From positions 79,294 to 117,822 of the forward strand of contig VGMT01000004.1 of NCBI GenBank assembly GCA_016866335.1: a stretch of DNA of 38,529 nucleotides, given 5' to 3'. Every line of letters starts with the position of its first letter. The stretch's first letter is position 1. The stretch is from Bacteroidota bacterium (lineage in GTDB: Bacteria > Bacteroidota > Bacteroidia > CAIKAF01). This document shows, piece by piece, positions 25,714 through 32,831 of the stretch. The notes below the pieces were generated by a model. The model was not told the origin of the DNA. It did not search any database and saw only the letters and a program-made list of their open reading frames with translations. The position numbers were made by a program, and so were the translations under genes.

Positions 25714-26185
25714 GCGCAACATTTCTGACATTGATTTAAGTCAAACGGTTCACGATATACATGCCATTATGAGCATGTTGCCCCACCGATACCCTTTTCT
25801 ATTGGTCGATAAAGTGGTTTATTTGGATTCCGATTCTGTGGTTGGAATTAAAAATGTTACCATGAATGAACCTTTTTTTCAAGGCCATTTTCCAGGAAAT
25901 CCCGTTATGCCCGGTGTCATGCAAATTGAAGCCATGGCCCAAGTTGGAGGTATCTTGGTTATGAGTACCCTTGAAGACCCACAAAACTACACCCCTTACT
26001 TTATTAAGATTGAAAAGGTAAAGTTTAAACAAAAGGTGGTTCCCGGCGATACCCTTGTGTTTGATTTGCAGTTGGTTTCGCCCATTCGCAGGGGCATTTG
26101 CCACATGGCAGGGAAAGCCTATGTGAACGGAAAGGTGGTGATGGAAGGCGAAATGATGGCCCAATTGGTTCGAAACGCCCAATGA
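25706..26185 (+). CDS. fabZ: 3-hydroxyacyl-[acyl-carrier-protein] dehydratase FabZ
   Basis: FabZ dehydrates 3-hydroxyacyl-ACP in fatty acid synthesis and so competes with lipid A synthesis for hydroxyacyl-ACP. The 159-residue product has 'MLPHRYPFLLVD' and the hotdog active-site stretch 'FFQGHFPGNPVMPGVMQIEAMAQ' with H61 and E75. The first ~20 residues (NISDIDLSQTVHDIHAIM) look like the linker that joins LpxC to FabZ in the usual fused protein. The ATG at 25706 overlaps the lpxC stop by 8 bp. The stop overlaps the ABC ATPase start as ATGA. Confidence 0.93.
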   Translation: MIERNISDIDLSQTVHDIHAIMSMLPHRYPFLLVDKVVYLDSDSVVGIKNVTMNEPFFQGHFPGNPVMPGVMQIEAMAQVGGILVMSTLEDPQNYTPYFIKIEKVKFKQKVVPGDTLVFDLQLVSPIRRGICHMAGKAYVNGKVVMEGEMMAQLVRNAQ

Positions 26186-26811
26186 CTTCGACCGCCGAAT
26201 TGGTCATTCAACTTGAAAATGTGCATCGCCGATTCGGGCCCAAAATTATTTTTCAAGAAAAAAACATCCTTTTTAAAGGACCAGGCCTTATTGGCATTAC
26301 CGGTGTAAATGGCCGGGGAAAATCAACCTTGCTCAAAATTTTAGCAGGTTTGATGCGCCCCGATCAAGGGCATGTTTCCATTTCGGTTAACGGATTGATC
26401 CTTGCCGAAGACCAATGGCCAAAATCCCTGGTGTTAAGCGGACCCTACATCGATTTGCCAGAACAAATCCGCCTCAAAGAATTGCTCGCCCTCCATAAAC
26501 ATCTGTTGGGGAAGCTCTATAGAACTACGGCCGAATCAAAACTGTTGGATTTGGCAGGCCTGCTCAACGAGCAAAACCAGTTTATTCAAGCTTTTTCATC
26601 GGGAATGAAACAGCGCGTCCGGCTCCTTTTGGCATTTTTGTCCGATGTCCCTTTTTGGCTCCTCGATGAACCGGCTTCCAACCTTGACCAAGCCGGTTTT
26701 GAATTTTATTCCCATATTGTTGGTCAGGAAAAAAATATAAGGTTAATTTTGGTGGCTTCCAATCAACCCGAATCGGAACTGCTGGACGCAAAAGAAATAT
26801 ATGAACTCTAA
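26182..26811 (+). CDS. ABC transporter ATP-binding protein
   Basis: A single nucleotide-binding subunit of 209 residues starting at ATG 26182 (ATGA overlap with fabZ; an in-frame ATG at 26098 lies inside fabZ and is not used). Walker A is 'GVNGRGKST' (residues 41-49), the signature is 'FSSGMKQR', and Walker B with D-loop is 'WLLDEPASNLD'. The signature is the CcmA-like SSGMKQR form rather than LSGGQ. No permease is adjacent, so the exported substrate is unknown and the partner must be encoded elsewhere. Position in the lipid A/efp operon is the only clue to role. Confidence 0.85.
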   Translation: MTSTAELVIQLENVHRRFGPKIIFQEKNILFKGPGLIGITGVNGRGKSTLLKILAGLMRPDQGHVSISVNGLILAEDQWPKSLVLSGPYIDLPEQIRLKELLALHKHLLGKLYRTTAESKLLDLAGLLNEQNQFIQAFSSGMKQRVRLLLAFLSDVPFWLLDEPASNLDQAGFEFYSHIVGQEKNIRLILVASNQPESELLDAKEIYEL

Positions 26812-26820
26812 ATTTTAATC

Positions 26821-27384
26821 ATGGCTACTACCTCTGATTTCCGAAATGGTTTGTGTTTGGAAATGAACAACGACCTTATGATTATTCTCGAATTCCAACG
26901 CTTTCAAACAGGGCGGGGCGCTTCAAACGTCCGCACCAAATTGAAAAGCTTGAACACCGGAAAAATCATCGACCATACGTTCACAGGAGGTGAAAAAATC
27001 GAAACAGCACGTATTGAAACCCGTAGCCATCAGTTTTTATACCGCGACGAAAGCGGCATGTTTGTGATGAACAACGATAACTTTGACCAGTTTTACATTC
27101 AACCCGAATTGGTAGAAAACAACGATCTGCTTAAAGACGGCGATACCATGAACATCGTTTTTCATGCCGAAAAAGAATTGGTTTTGTACGGAGAACTGCC
27201 CGACTTTGTTGAATTGGAGGTTACCTACACCGAACCAGGAATCAAAGGCGATACCGCCACCAATACCTTAAAGCCGGCTACCCTTGAAACCGGTGCCGAA
27301 ATCCGGGTGCCTCTGTTCGTAAACCAAGGCGATCGCATTAAAGTGGATACCCGCAAACGCGCCTACAACGAACGCGTTAAATAA
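26821..27384 (+). CDS. efp: Elongation factor P, with Arg at the modified position
   Basis: EF-P binds stalled ribosomes and promotes peptide bond formation at proline runs. The 187-residue protein has the three domains of EF-P, with 'DFRNGLCLEMNNDLMIILEFQ', 'VRTKLKSLNTGKIID', and the C-terminal 'YTEPGIKGDTATNTLKPATLETGAEIRVPLFV..GDRIKVDTR'. The loop that normally carries the modified Lys (PGKG) reads QTGRGAS, with Arg at position 32. Arg at this site is typical of EF-P rhamnosylated by EarP, but no EarP-like gene is in this window and the rest of the loop differs from that group. It may also be unmodified. It lies 9 bp after the ABC gene. Confidence 0.92.
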   Translation: MATTSDFRNGLCLEMNNDLMIILEFQRFQTGRGASNVRTKLKSLNTGKIIDHTFTGGEKIETARIETRSHQFLYRDESGMFVMNNDNFDQFYIQPELVENNDLLKDGDTMNIVFHAEKELVLYGELPDFVELEVTYTEPGIKGDTATNTLKPATLETGAEIRVPLFVNQGDRIKVDTRKRAYNERVK

Positions 27385-27399
27385 GGCCCTTTTTTTCAA

Positions 27400-28332
27400 A
27401 TGCGTTTCCCAAGCCCAATTACCCCTCAGCACATCTGCTCTACCTTTAAGGCAGATTGCATCGGAAATCCACAGTTCCCCATTTTGGGGCTCAATGAAAT
27501 TCATGTGGTGCAAACGGGCGAAATTACCTTTGTCGATCACCCCAAATACTACCAAAAGGCTTTAAAATCAAATGCCTCGGTTATTATTATTGATAAAGTT
27601 CCGGAAATCTCTCACGAAAAAACCCTGATCGTTTTTCCAGACCCCTTTACCATTTTCAAGGCCTTAATCGAACAATACAGCCCCATGAAGCCCTCTCGGC
27701 AATTGGTGGCCGAATCAGCCGAAATCGGAGAAGGTACCATTCTGCAACCCGGCGTCTTTGTCGGTGAAAACGTTCGAATTGGTAAAAATTGCCTTATCCA
27801 TGCCAATGTCAGTATTTATCAAAATACCGTGATCGGCGACAACGTTATTATTCATGCCAATTCTACCATCGGAGGCGATGCTTTTTATGTGAAGCGCAGA
27901 CCCAATGGCTACGAAAAATTCCCCTCCTGCGGAAGCGTTCTCATCGAAGACGATGTTGAAATTGGTTCAGGATGTACCATTGACCGCGGAGTTACCCACA
28001 TCACTCGGGTGGGACAAGGGACCAAAATCGACAACCAAGTTCATATTGGCCACGATACCATTTTAGGTAAACACTGCCTAATTGCCGCCCAGGTTGGAAT
28101 CAGCGGGGTGGTGGTAATTGAAGATTTTGTCCAAATTTGGGGGCAAGCTGGAATTGCCAAAGACCTGACCATCGGAAAGGGCGCCGTTGTTCTTCCAAAA
28201 TCTGGCGTTATGCGCAGCCTTGCCGGTGGAAAAGCCTATTTGGGAGCCCCCGCCGAAGAAGTGAAAGCCGTCATGCGGCAATGGATTGCCATTCGGAAAT
28301 TGCCCCAAATCATCCGAAAATTAAAGATCTAA
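27400..28332 (+). CDS. LpxD-like UDP-3-O-acylglucosamine N-acyltransferase (second copy)
   Basis: A 310-residue left-handed beta-helix acyltransferase with an LpxD-type N-terminal domain (about residues 1-100, 'GEITFVDHPKYYQKAL'), hexapeptide repeats, and the catalytic motif 'DNQVHIGHDTILG' with H218. It is clearly different from the first copy (for example 'IGGDAFYVKRRPNGYEKF' in place of 'IGSDGFGYML'). Two lpxD-like genes, the second beside efp, are common in Bacteroidota; whether both act on lipid A or one acts on another acyl acceptor is not settled by sequence. It starts 15 bp after efp and ends 3 bp before the next gene. Confidence 0.85.
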   Translation: MRFPSPITPQHICSTFKADCIGNPQFPILGLNEIHVVQTGEITFVDHPKYYQKALKSNASVIIIDKVPEISHEKTLIVFPDPFTIFKALIEQYSPMKPSRQLVAESAEIGEGTILQPGVFVGENVRIGKNCLIHANVSIYQNTVIGDNVIIHANSTIGGDAFYVKRRPNGYEKFPSCGSVLIEDDVEIGSGCTIDRGVTHITRVGQGTKIDNQVHIGHDTILGKHCLIAAQVGISGVVVIEDFVQIWGQAGIAKDLTIGKGAVVLPKSGVMRSLAGGKAYLGAPAEEVKAVMRQWIAIRKLPQIIRKLKI

Positions 28333-28335
28333 GCC

Positions 28336-29532
28336 GTGGTTCGAAACCCACAGCAACGGCTTCAAATCGTTTTACAGGTCACCAAAGCCATACAAGACAA
28401 TTATTCCAGGTCTCAACTGCTCAAGGTGCTTGAAAGCGTTCTGCGAAACCATCTAGGCATCGAAGGCTTCGCTGTGTATTCCCTGCGAAATCAACAACCT
28501 TACTTGGAATACGATACCTGCAACCTTGCCGCCGAACTACAAGGACTCCCTCTGGCCGATTACCTTCGCCGATTGGAACCCGACGAAGACCTGGTCGCCT
28601 TGCTCGGCGAAGACCTTTGGCCCTTCGATTTGGTTATCCCCGTCTTCCACAAAACAACCCTGCTCGCTGCTTTGCTCCTAAAAAACGCCAATGGACTCGA
28701 TGCCGATGATGCCAATTTTATCCTTTCCCTGGCAAACATCCTGTACGTTTCGTTCGAAAATAAATTCATGGCTCGGGAATATGCCCGACAACGTTCTGAA
28801 CAGGCCGCTTTGAGCCGGCAACTCGAAGTAGCCGCTGCCCTTCAAAGGCAACTTTTTCCCGAAGAAATGAGCTCGGGCGGTGGTGTTGAAGTAGATGGAT
28901 TCTTTAGAACTCATGCCGAGGTAGGTGGTGATTACTATGATTTCTTTCAGGCACACCCCCATCAATACATGATGTGCATGGCCGACGTCTCCGGCAAAGG
29001 GGTCGACGCCGCTTTTTTAATGTCAAATTTTCAAGCCAATTTCCGTACCCTGTCGGTGTACGAATCGGACCTGCTTAAATTGGCCACTATTTTAAACACC
29101 AAGGTGAACGACCTAGCCAAAGGCGAAAAATTCATCACCTGTTTCATCGGTCGATACGATACCGCCACCCGAACCTTCGATTACCTAAACTGCGGCCACA
29201 ACGCCCCCATGCTCTTGGTTCAAGGCAAAATGCAACTGCTGCCCGCCAATACCGTCGGCTTGGGAATGTTCGATGAACTGCCCCCTGCAACCCCACAATC
29301 CGCCGTCTTGCCAAGCCAAACGGTTTTGGTTTGCTACACCGACGGAGCCACCGACCTGGAATCGCCCGAAGGCCTTCGATTCGGCGAAGCAGCCCTACAT
29401 GAGTTGATCCAAGACAACCACAACCTGGCTATTAAAGATTTAAACTCCGTGGTGGTTCGAAAATTGGAACAGTTTCGGCAAGATTTTCCCTACCGCGACG
29501 ACATCGCTTTTTTGGCCTGTCGATTCAATTAA
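28336..29532 (+). CDS. SpoIIE-type PP2C serine/threonine phosphatase with N-terminal sensor region
   Basis: 398 residues from a GTG start 3 bp after lpxD2. Residues 1 to about 140 look like a degenerate GAF-type sensor. A short coiled coil follows (about 150-175, 'ARQRSEQAALSRQLEVAAALQRQLFP'), and then a SpoIIE/RsbU phosphatase domain with 'EVGGDYYDFF', 'MADVSGKGVDAAFLM', 'YLNCGHNAPMLL' and 'LVCYTDGATD', which supply the Mn/Mg-binding Asp residues. Such proteins dephosphorylate anti-anti-sigma factors or other phosphoproteins; no partner-switching gene is near. It closes the plus-strand operon, 6 bp from the convergent gene. Confidence 0.88.
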   Translation: MVRNPQQRLQIVLQVTKAIQDNYSRSQLLKVLESVLRNHLGIEGFAVYSLRNQQPYLEYDTCNLAAELQGLPLADYLRRLEPDEDLVALLGEDLWPFDLVIPVFHKTTLLAALLLKNANGLDADDANFILSLANILYVSFENKFMAREYARQRSEQAALSRQLEVAAALQRQLFPEEMSSGGGVEVDGFFRTHAEVGGDYYDFFQAHPHQYMMCMADVSGKGVDAAFLMSNFQANFRTLSVYESDLLKLATILNTKVNDLAKGEKFITCFIGRYDTATRTFDYLNCGHNAPMLLVQGKMQLLPANTVGLGMFDELPPATPQSAVLPSQTVLVCYTDGATDLESPEGLRFGEAALHELIQDNHNLAIKDLNSVVVRKLEQFRQDFPYRDDIAFLACRFN

Positions 29533-29538
29533 ATCTCC

Positions 29539-30363
29539 TCAACGTTCGTTCAACATCACCTGCATCCCGTCATAGGCAACCTCAAACCCAAAAGGTTCTA
29601 CCAACCTGCTCCACTCCTCATGCAAAAAGCCATCGCTGGCCGAAACCTGTGTCATGAGCCAACGGGTTCGCGGACTGCTTATACCCAATTCCTCGGTTTT
29701 TTCTTTAAACCGTTTTAATTCAGGAAACCCCATTCTATACATATCGGCCGAGGGCCTTGCCCCATGCAAACAACCCAGCACCACCGCATCTAAAATACTT
29801 CCGCTTTTTAAGTACCTCCAATTTCGCTCATCATACAAGCCCGTATCGGTGGCATACAATACCGAGGTTCGCCCTTTGCGAACTACATAATTGAAGGGAT
29901 TTAAATCCCCATTGTTGCTCGCCTTCAACGGATGAATTACATATGGCCCTAAGTTCAAAACCTGAAATGGCTGAATTTCATGAAAACTTACCGGATGAAT
30001 GCCCTGAAACACCTGTTTGGCTTTCTGTATGCTCTCTTGGTTTCCAAATATGCGCAAATGCTCTCCGCTTCTTCGTTCTCCAATGTAGGGCAACACACTG
30101 GCCAATTCTTCGGCCGCAAAATTGGGGTACGATGAACGGGTAATAAAAACGTACTTTAAATGCTGCAGTTCCAAACCCTGCGTTACTACCTGGTGAAACG
30201 TGTCGGCCGGAAAATCAATCTTCAAGTGAGAATCTACCATTAAGGCACTGCGGGAACGAATGTCTTTATCCCCCAATTCCAGCGCGCGCTGATGCCCATG
30301 CTTTTGACTGAAAATAGCCGGCACCGTAGTTTCCCCGGCACTTCCCATTACCGTAATTTTCAT
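29539..30363 (-). CDS. Metallo-beta-lactamase-fold protein lacking its metal ligands (probable pseudoenzyme)
   Basis: 274 residues from ATG 30363; an upstream in-frame ATG at 30417 would add 18 residues before the first strand. The fold resembles the phosphodiesterase-like MBL proteins: 'MKITVMGSAG', 'SALMVDSHLKIDFP', 'SVLYATDTGLYDERNWRYL', 'DAVVLGCLHG', and a C-terminal 'HEEW..LVEPFGFEVAYDGMQV'. The HxHxDH zinc motif, expected after 'YVFIT', reads RSSYPN (residues 76-81). The 'THFSHN' stretch reads 'TQVSAS', and the 'KANH' position reads 'KASN'. Almost all ligands are gone while the scaffold and the ATDTG Asp remain, and the frame is intact. It may be a binding or regulatory protein. A 20-bp inverted repeat lies upstream. 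Confidence 0.75.
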   Translation of the reverse strand: MKITVMGSAGETTVPAIFSQKHGHQRALELGDKDIRSRSALMVDSHLKIDFPADTFHQVVTQGLELQHLKYVFITRSSYPNFAAEELASVLPYIGERRSGEHLRIFGNQESIQKAKQVFQGIHPVSFHEIQPFQVLNLGPYVIHPLKASNNGDLNPFNYVVRKGRTSVLYATDTGLYDERNWRYLKSGSILDAVVLGCLHGARPSADMYRMGFPELKRFKEKTEELGISSPRTRWLMTQVSASDGFLHEEWSRLVEPFGFEVAYDGMQVMLNER

Positions 30364-30381
30364 GATTGGGTCTCCAGTTAA

Positions 30382-30401
30382 TTTACCTAAATAAAGGTAA
30401 A
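30382..30401. promoter_or_regulatory. Inverted repeat overlapping the promoter of the MBL-fold gene
   Basis: TTTACCT (30382-30388) and AGGTAAA (30395-30401) form perfect 7-bp arms with a 6-nt loop, 18 bp upstream of the ATG at 30363. The minus-strand reading contains TACCTTTA, a near match to the -7 box, so a regulator bound here would block transcription. Confidence 0.4.
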
Positions 30402-30547
30402 TCAAGCCCATGAACACTAAATTACCCTCGCATTAAATTCTTGCTATGATTTTGCAAAGATTTCAGCACCCATGCTACCTAAAGAACAGATTTTTCACCA
30501 CAAAGATGCTCAAAAATGCGTAGCTTCAAACCGCCGTTTGAACTTCT

Positions 30548-31048
30548 ATGAAACAACAAATACTTAACAACCTGAATTTGCCCACAACCCTCCGTAGAAT
30601 CTCGGTTGAATTGTTGGAATTGCTCGACCCAAATCAACCTGTTTTTTTGCTGGGAATTGAAAAGAACGGCAGCCCCTTGGCCCTTCAACTTCAAGCACAC
30701 CTTGAAGAACAGCAGCCCTCGCTCCGTATTCACTTCGCTTCGGTGCGTTTAAACAAGTCCAATCCAGAATCCGACGCGGCACAGGCCTTGAAACATCTTG
30801 ACTTTAAAGGCTGTCAAGTGGTTGTGGTTGACGATGTACTGAACACCGGCCGTACAGCCATGGCTGTTATTGCCGCTGCTGCGCTAAACCTTCCGGCCGC
30901 TATCCGCTTGCTTGTGCTGGTTGACCGCATGCACAAGGCCTATCCCATTTCTGCCGACATCGCCGGAGCCCGAATTTCTACCCTGAAAGGGCAGTTCGTT
31001 CAGGTCGAAATGCACAACGGCCAGCCCCTGGTTTTTTTAGAGGGCTAA
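30548..31048 (+). CDS. Phosphoribosyltransferase-family protein (PyrR-like)
   Basis: The 166-residue protein has the type I phosphoribosyltransferase core, with the PRPP loop 'VVVVDDVLNTGRTAMA' (residues 91-106) and an upstream 'LLGIEKNGSPLALQL' strand-turn. The best resemblance is to PyrR, the UMP-binding attenuation regulator with weak uracil phosphoribosyltransferase activity, but key PyrR RNA-binding residues cannot be judged by eye. No pyrimidine genes are adjacent. It is a single gene; repeat copy C begins 41 nt after its stop. Confidence 0.8.
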   Translation: MKQQILNNLNLPTTLRRISVELLELLDPNQPVFLLGIEKNGSPLALQLQAHLEEQQPSLRIHFASVRLNKSNPESDAAQALKHLDFKGCQVVVVDDVLNTGRTAMAVIAAAALNLPAAIRLLVLVDRMHKAYPISADIAGARISTLKGQFVQVEMHNGQPLVFLEG

Positions 31049-31088
31049 CTTCCCTTCGCGCTTGCCAGGCAAATTCCATTTATTTTTT

Positions 31089-31238
31089 AGGGCGGCTGCG
31101 GGCTTTCACCGGTTGTCCGCGGTTGCCGGGCTCTGCCCCAGCGGGCTTGCGGTGGCTCCTAAAGTCGCCTCCGCGCCTCGCGGGCCAGGCCCCGCCACCC
31201 TTGCGGGCAACCCGGTTCAATCCCTGCCGCAAGGCCCC
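31089..31238 (+). repeat. GC-rich structured dispersed repeat, copy C
   Basis: About 150 bp, in the plus orientation, with CGGGCTTTC near 31099 and TTCAATCCCTGCCGC ending at 31230. The ends pair as AGGGC..TGCGG with CCGCA..GCCC. An inner stem GGTTGCC pairs with GGCAACC (31206-31212). The tip is GCGG-T-GGC, loop TCCTAAAGTC, GCC-T-CCGC, with a T-T mismatch. It lies 41 nt after the phosphoribosyltransferase stop in the sense orientation, in the 312-bp convergent gap before 31361. Nothing else is seen in that gap. Confidence 0.8.
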
Positions 31239-31360
31239 AATTCGTTGCCCAATCAATCATTCAATAAGTATCCTACTTAAAACCTTGACGTTTTCTTGAT
31301 TGCTAAAATGGGCCTCAAACGCTAAAAAATTGGGGCTATTTCAGAAACCACAAAATCCAA

Positions 31361-32608
31361 TCAATTGTACATGTCCCTCCAAAATGGAATTTCGGCATTG
31401 TACATGTCGCAAAGTTCAATCACATCTTCCTCCTCTGAACCCCTGCACCGAACCTGAAACCGGTGCTCCCCAGGTGCCAAATGGTCAATTCGAATCATGG
31501 CCGAAATCCCTAAATTGTCTAATGATTGATTCCAGGTCGGATACCACTTTACATCGCTATACACGCTGTCGTCTATTCCTACCATAAGAAGGTCACTAAA
31601 GTAAATACTCGAATCGCTACCATGTATTTTTTGCTTTATTAAATCCGCTTTCTTAAAGTACCGAACAAATACATTCAAATAACCCGTGGTAACCACCCTC
31701 GATTCAATCGAAACCACATCTGGAAGTTCTCCCTCCTCTAGATTTTTCCGGTAACTCCTATGGGTTATGTATGGACCTTCTGCCATCTGCCATTTCATTT
31801 CGCGCGTATCAAATACATAGGGCCAATGCATCCTTCGGTAAAGGGTGGAATAGGTCGATACCAAAACCACCACAATCAATACTACAAAGGTTAGGCCCAC
31901 TTTCCACCACCGGGTATTCGATATCAATAGTTTCAATGACCTATGAAACAACAACCTCAGGGTTGTTCTGTCGTACAGCCAGAAAAACGGAAAGACCAAG
32001 TAGGATAGCAGGGGAACCCGCCTTAAAAACCCAAACAGAAAAAAATCAAGTAGGTACACCAAATAGGTTATAAGCAAAAAGCCGGTAAACATGTTGGGCG
32101 CAAAAAACCAAATGTTGCCCATTAAGAATTCCCATAAAAGCATCGGCATAAAGCCCAACAGCAAACCAAATGCAATGATGGCACCCAATATGGTGGTGTA
32201 AATTACCACCCCACAAAAACGGTCAACCATTAAAATTTGTCGGTGCAGGTCGTCCCCCGTTTTAAATGGTGTTGAAAAAGGTTGCCTCGAGGCGCGAATT
32301 CTCCCTTTTATTCCATTCGGGTGCACATAATTTATGCACACCAGCGCCAACCAAAAGGCCCTGGAAATTAAATGCACCGAAAAGCCAAACGTCAATGTTT
32401 TTATAATCGCAACCCCAATGACTATCATTAAAAAAGTGCCTGGAATGCGATTGATGGTGCCCAAGGCATTCATCCATTCTAAAAAAACATCGGTTAACTG
32501 GAACAATGAGAAAATCGCTCCACCCGAAATAAGCAATTCCAACTCCCAAGAGTTTTCTTGCAATTTTTGCAACCATTCGGGCACTTCATGGCCAGGACGT
32601 TGTTCCAT
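31361..32608 (-). CDS. Multi-pass membrane protein of unknown function
   Basis: 415 residues. The first ~255 contain about six hydrophobic segments (near 24-40, 57-78, 80-93, 131-155, 165-192 and 237-255), with the loop 'NYVHPNGIKGRIRASRQPF' between the third and fourth. The C-terminal ~160 residues are soluble, rich in beta-type sequence, and contain 'DSSIYFSDLLMVGIDDSVY' and 'HRFQVRC'. I do not recognise the family; I recall similar large membrane proteins in other Bacteroidota without a known role. A TATCTTTG box lies 18 nt upstream. It stands alone, convergent with the phosphoribosyltransferase and divergent from the glucosaminidase. Confidence 0.75.
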   Translation of the reverse strand: MEQRPGHEVPEWLQKLQENSWELELLISGGAIFSLFQLTDVFLEWMNALGTINRIPGTFLMIVIGVAIIKTLTFGFSVHLISRAFWLALVCINYVHPNGIKGRIRASRQPFSTPFKTGDDLHRQILMVDRFCGVVIYTTILGAIIAFGLLLGFMPMLLWEFLMGNIWFFAPNMFTGFLLITYLVYLLDFFLFGFLRRVPLLSYLVFPFFWLYDRTTLRLLFHRSLKLLISNTRWWKVGLTFVVLIVVVLVSTYSTLYRRMHWPYVFDTREMKWQMAEGPYITHRSYRKNLEEGELPDVVSIESRVVTTGYLNVFVRYFKKADLIKQKIHGSDSSIYFSDLLMVGIDDSVYSDVKWYPTWNQSLDNLGISAMIRIDHLAPGEHRFQVRCRGSEEEDVIELCDMYNAEIPFWRDMYN

Positions 32609-32626
32609 ACCTAGATAGATTTAAAC

Positions 32627-32634
32627 CAAAGATA
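32627..32634 (-). promoter_or_regulatory. -7 box for the 415-residue membrane protein
   Basis: TATCTTTG on the minus strand, 18 nt upstream of the ATG at 32608, matches TAnnTTTG; no -33 box at 19 nt. Confidence 0.5.
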
Positions 32635-32807
32635 TAAAGTTATCAAGCTTCCCTCCTTGGCAAGCCTTTGTTTATTTGTTTAGCTTGTTTTTGCTGCCGC
32701 ATTGCCCAAAAAACTCACCCCGCCCCCTAAACCTGGCCCGCTCTTAATTCACGCCCATGTGTTAAAAATATACCCAAGCAAATACCAAACCGCCCTCAAC
32801 CGAGTTC

Positions 32808-32815
32808 TACCTTTG
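32808..32815 (+). promoter_or_regulatory. -7 box for the glucosaminidase gene
   Basis: TACCTTTG matches TAnnTTTG, 16 nt before the ATG at 32832. The rest of the 223-bp divergent gap shows no gene. Confidence 0.5.
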
Positions 32816-32831
32816 GTAAAATCGGTTTTTT

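Noticed and set aside
31062-31280. A 72-codon frame over repeat copy C
   Set aside because: It is a by-product of the GC-rich repeat, and base pairing explains the sequence better than coding.
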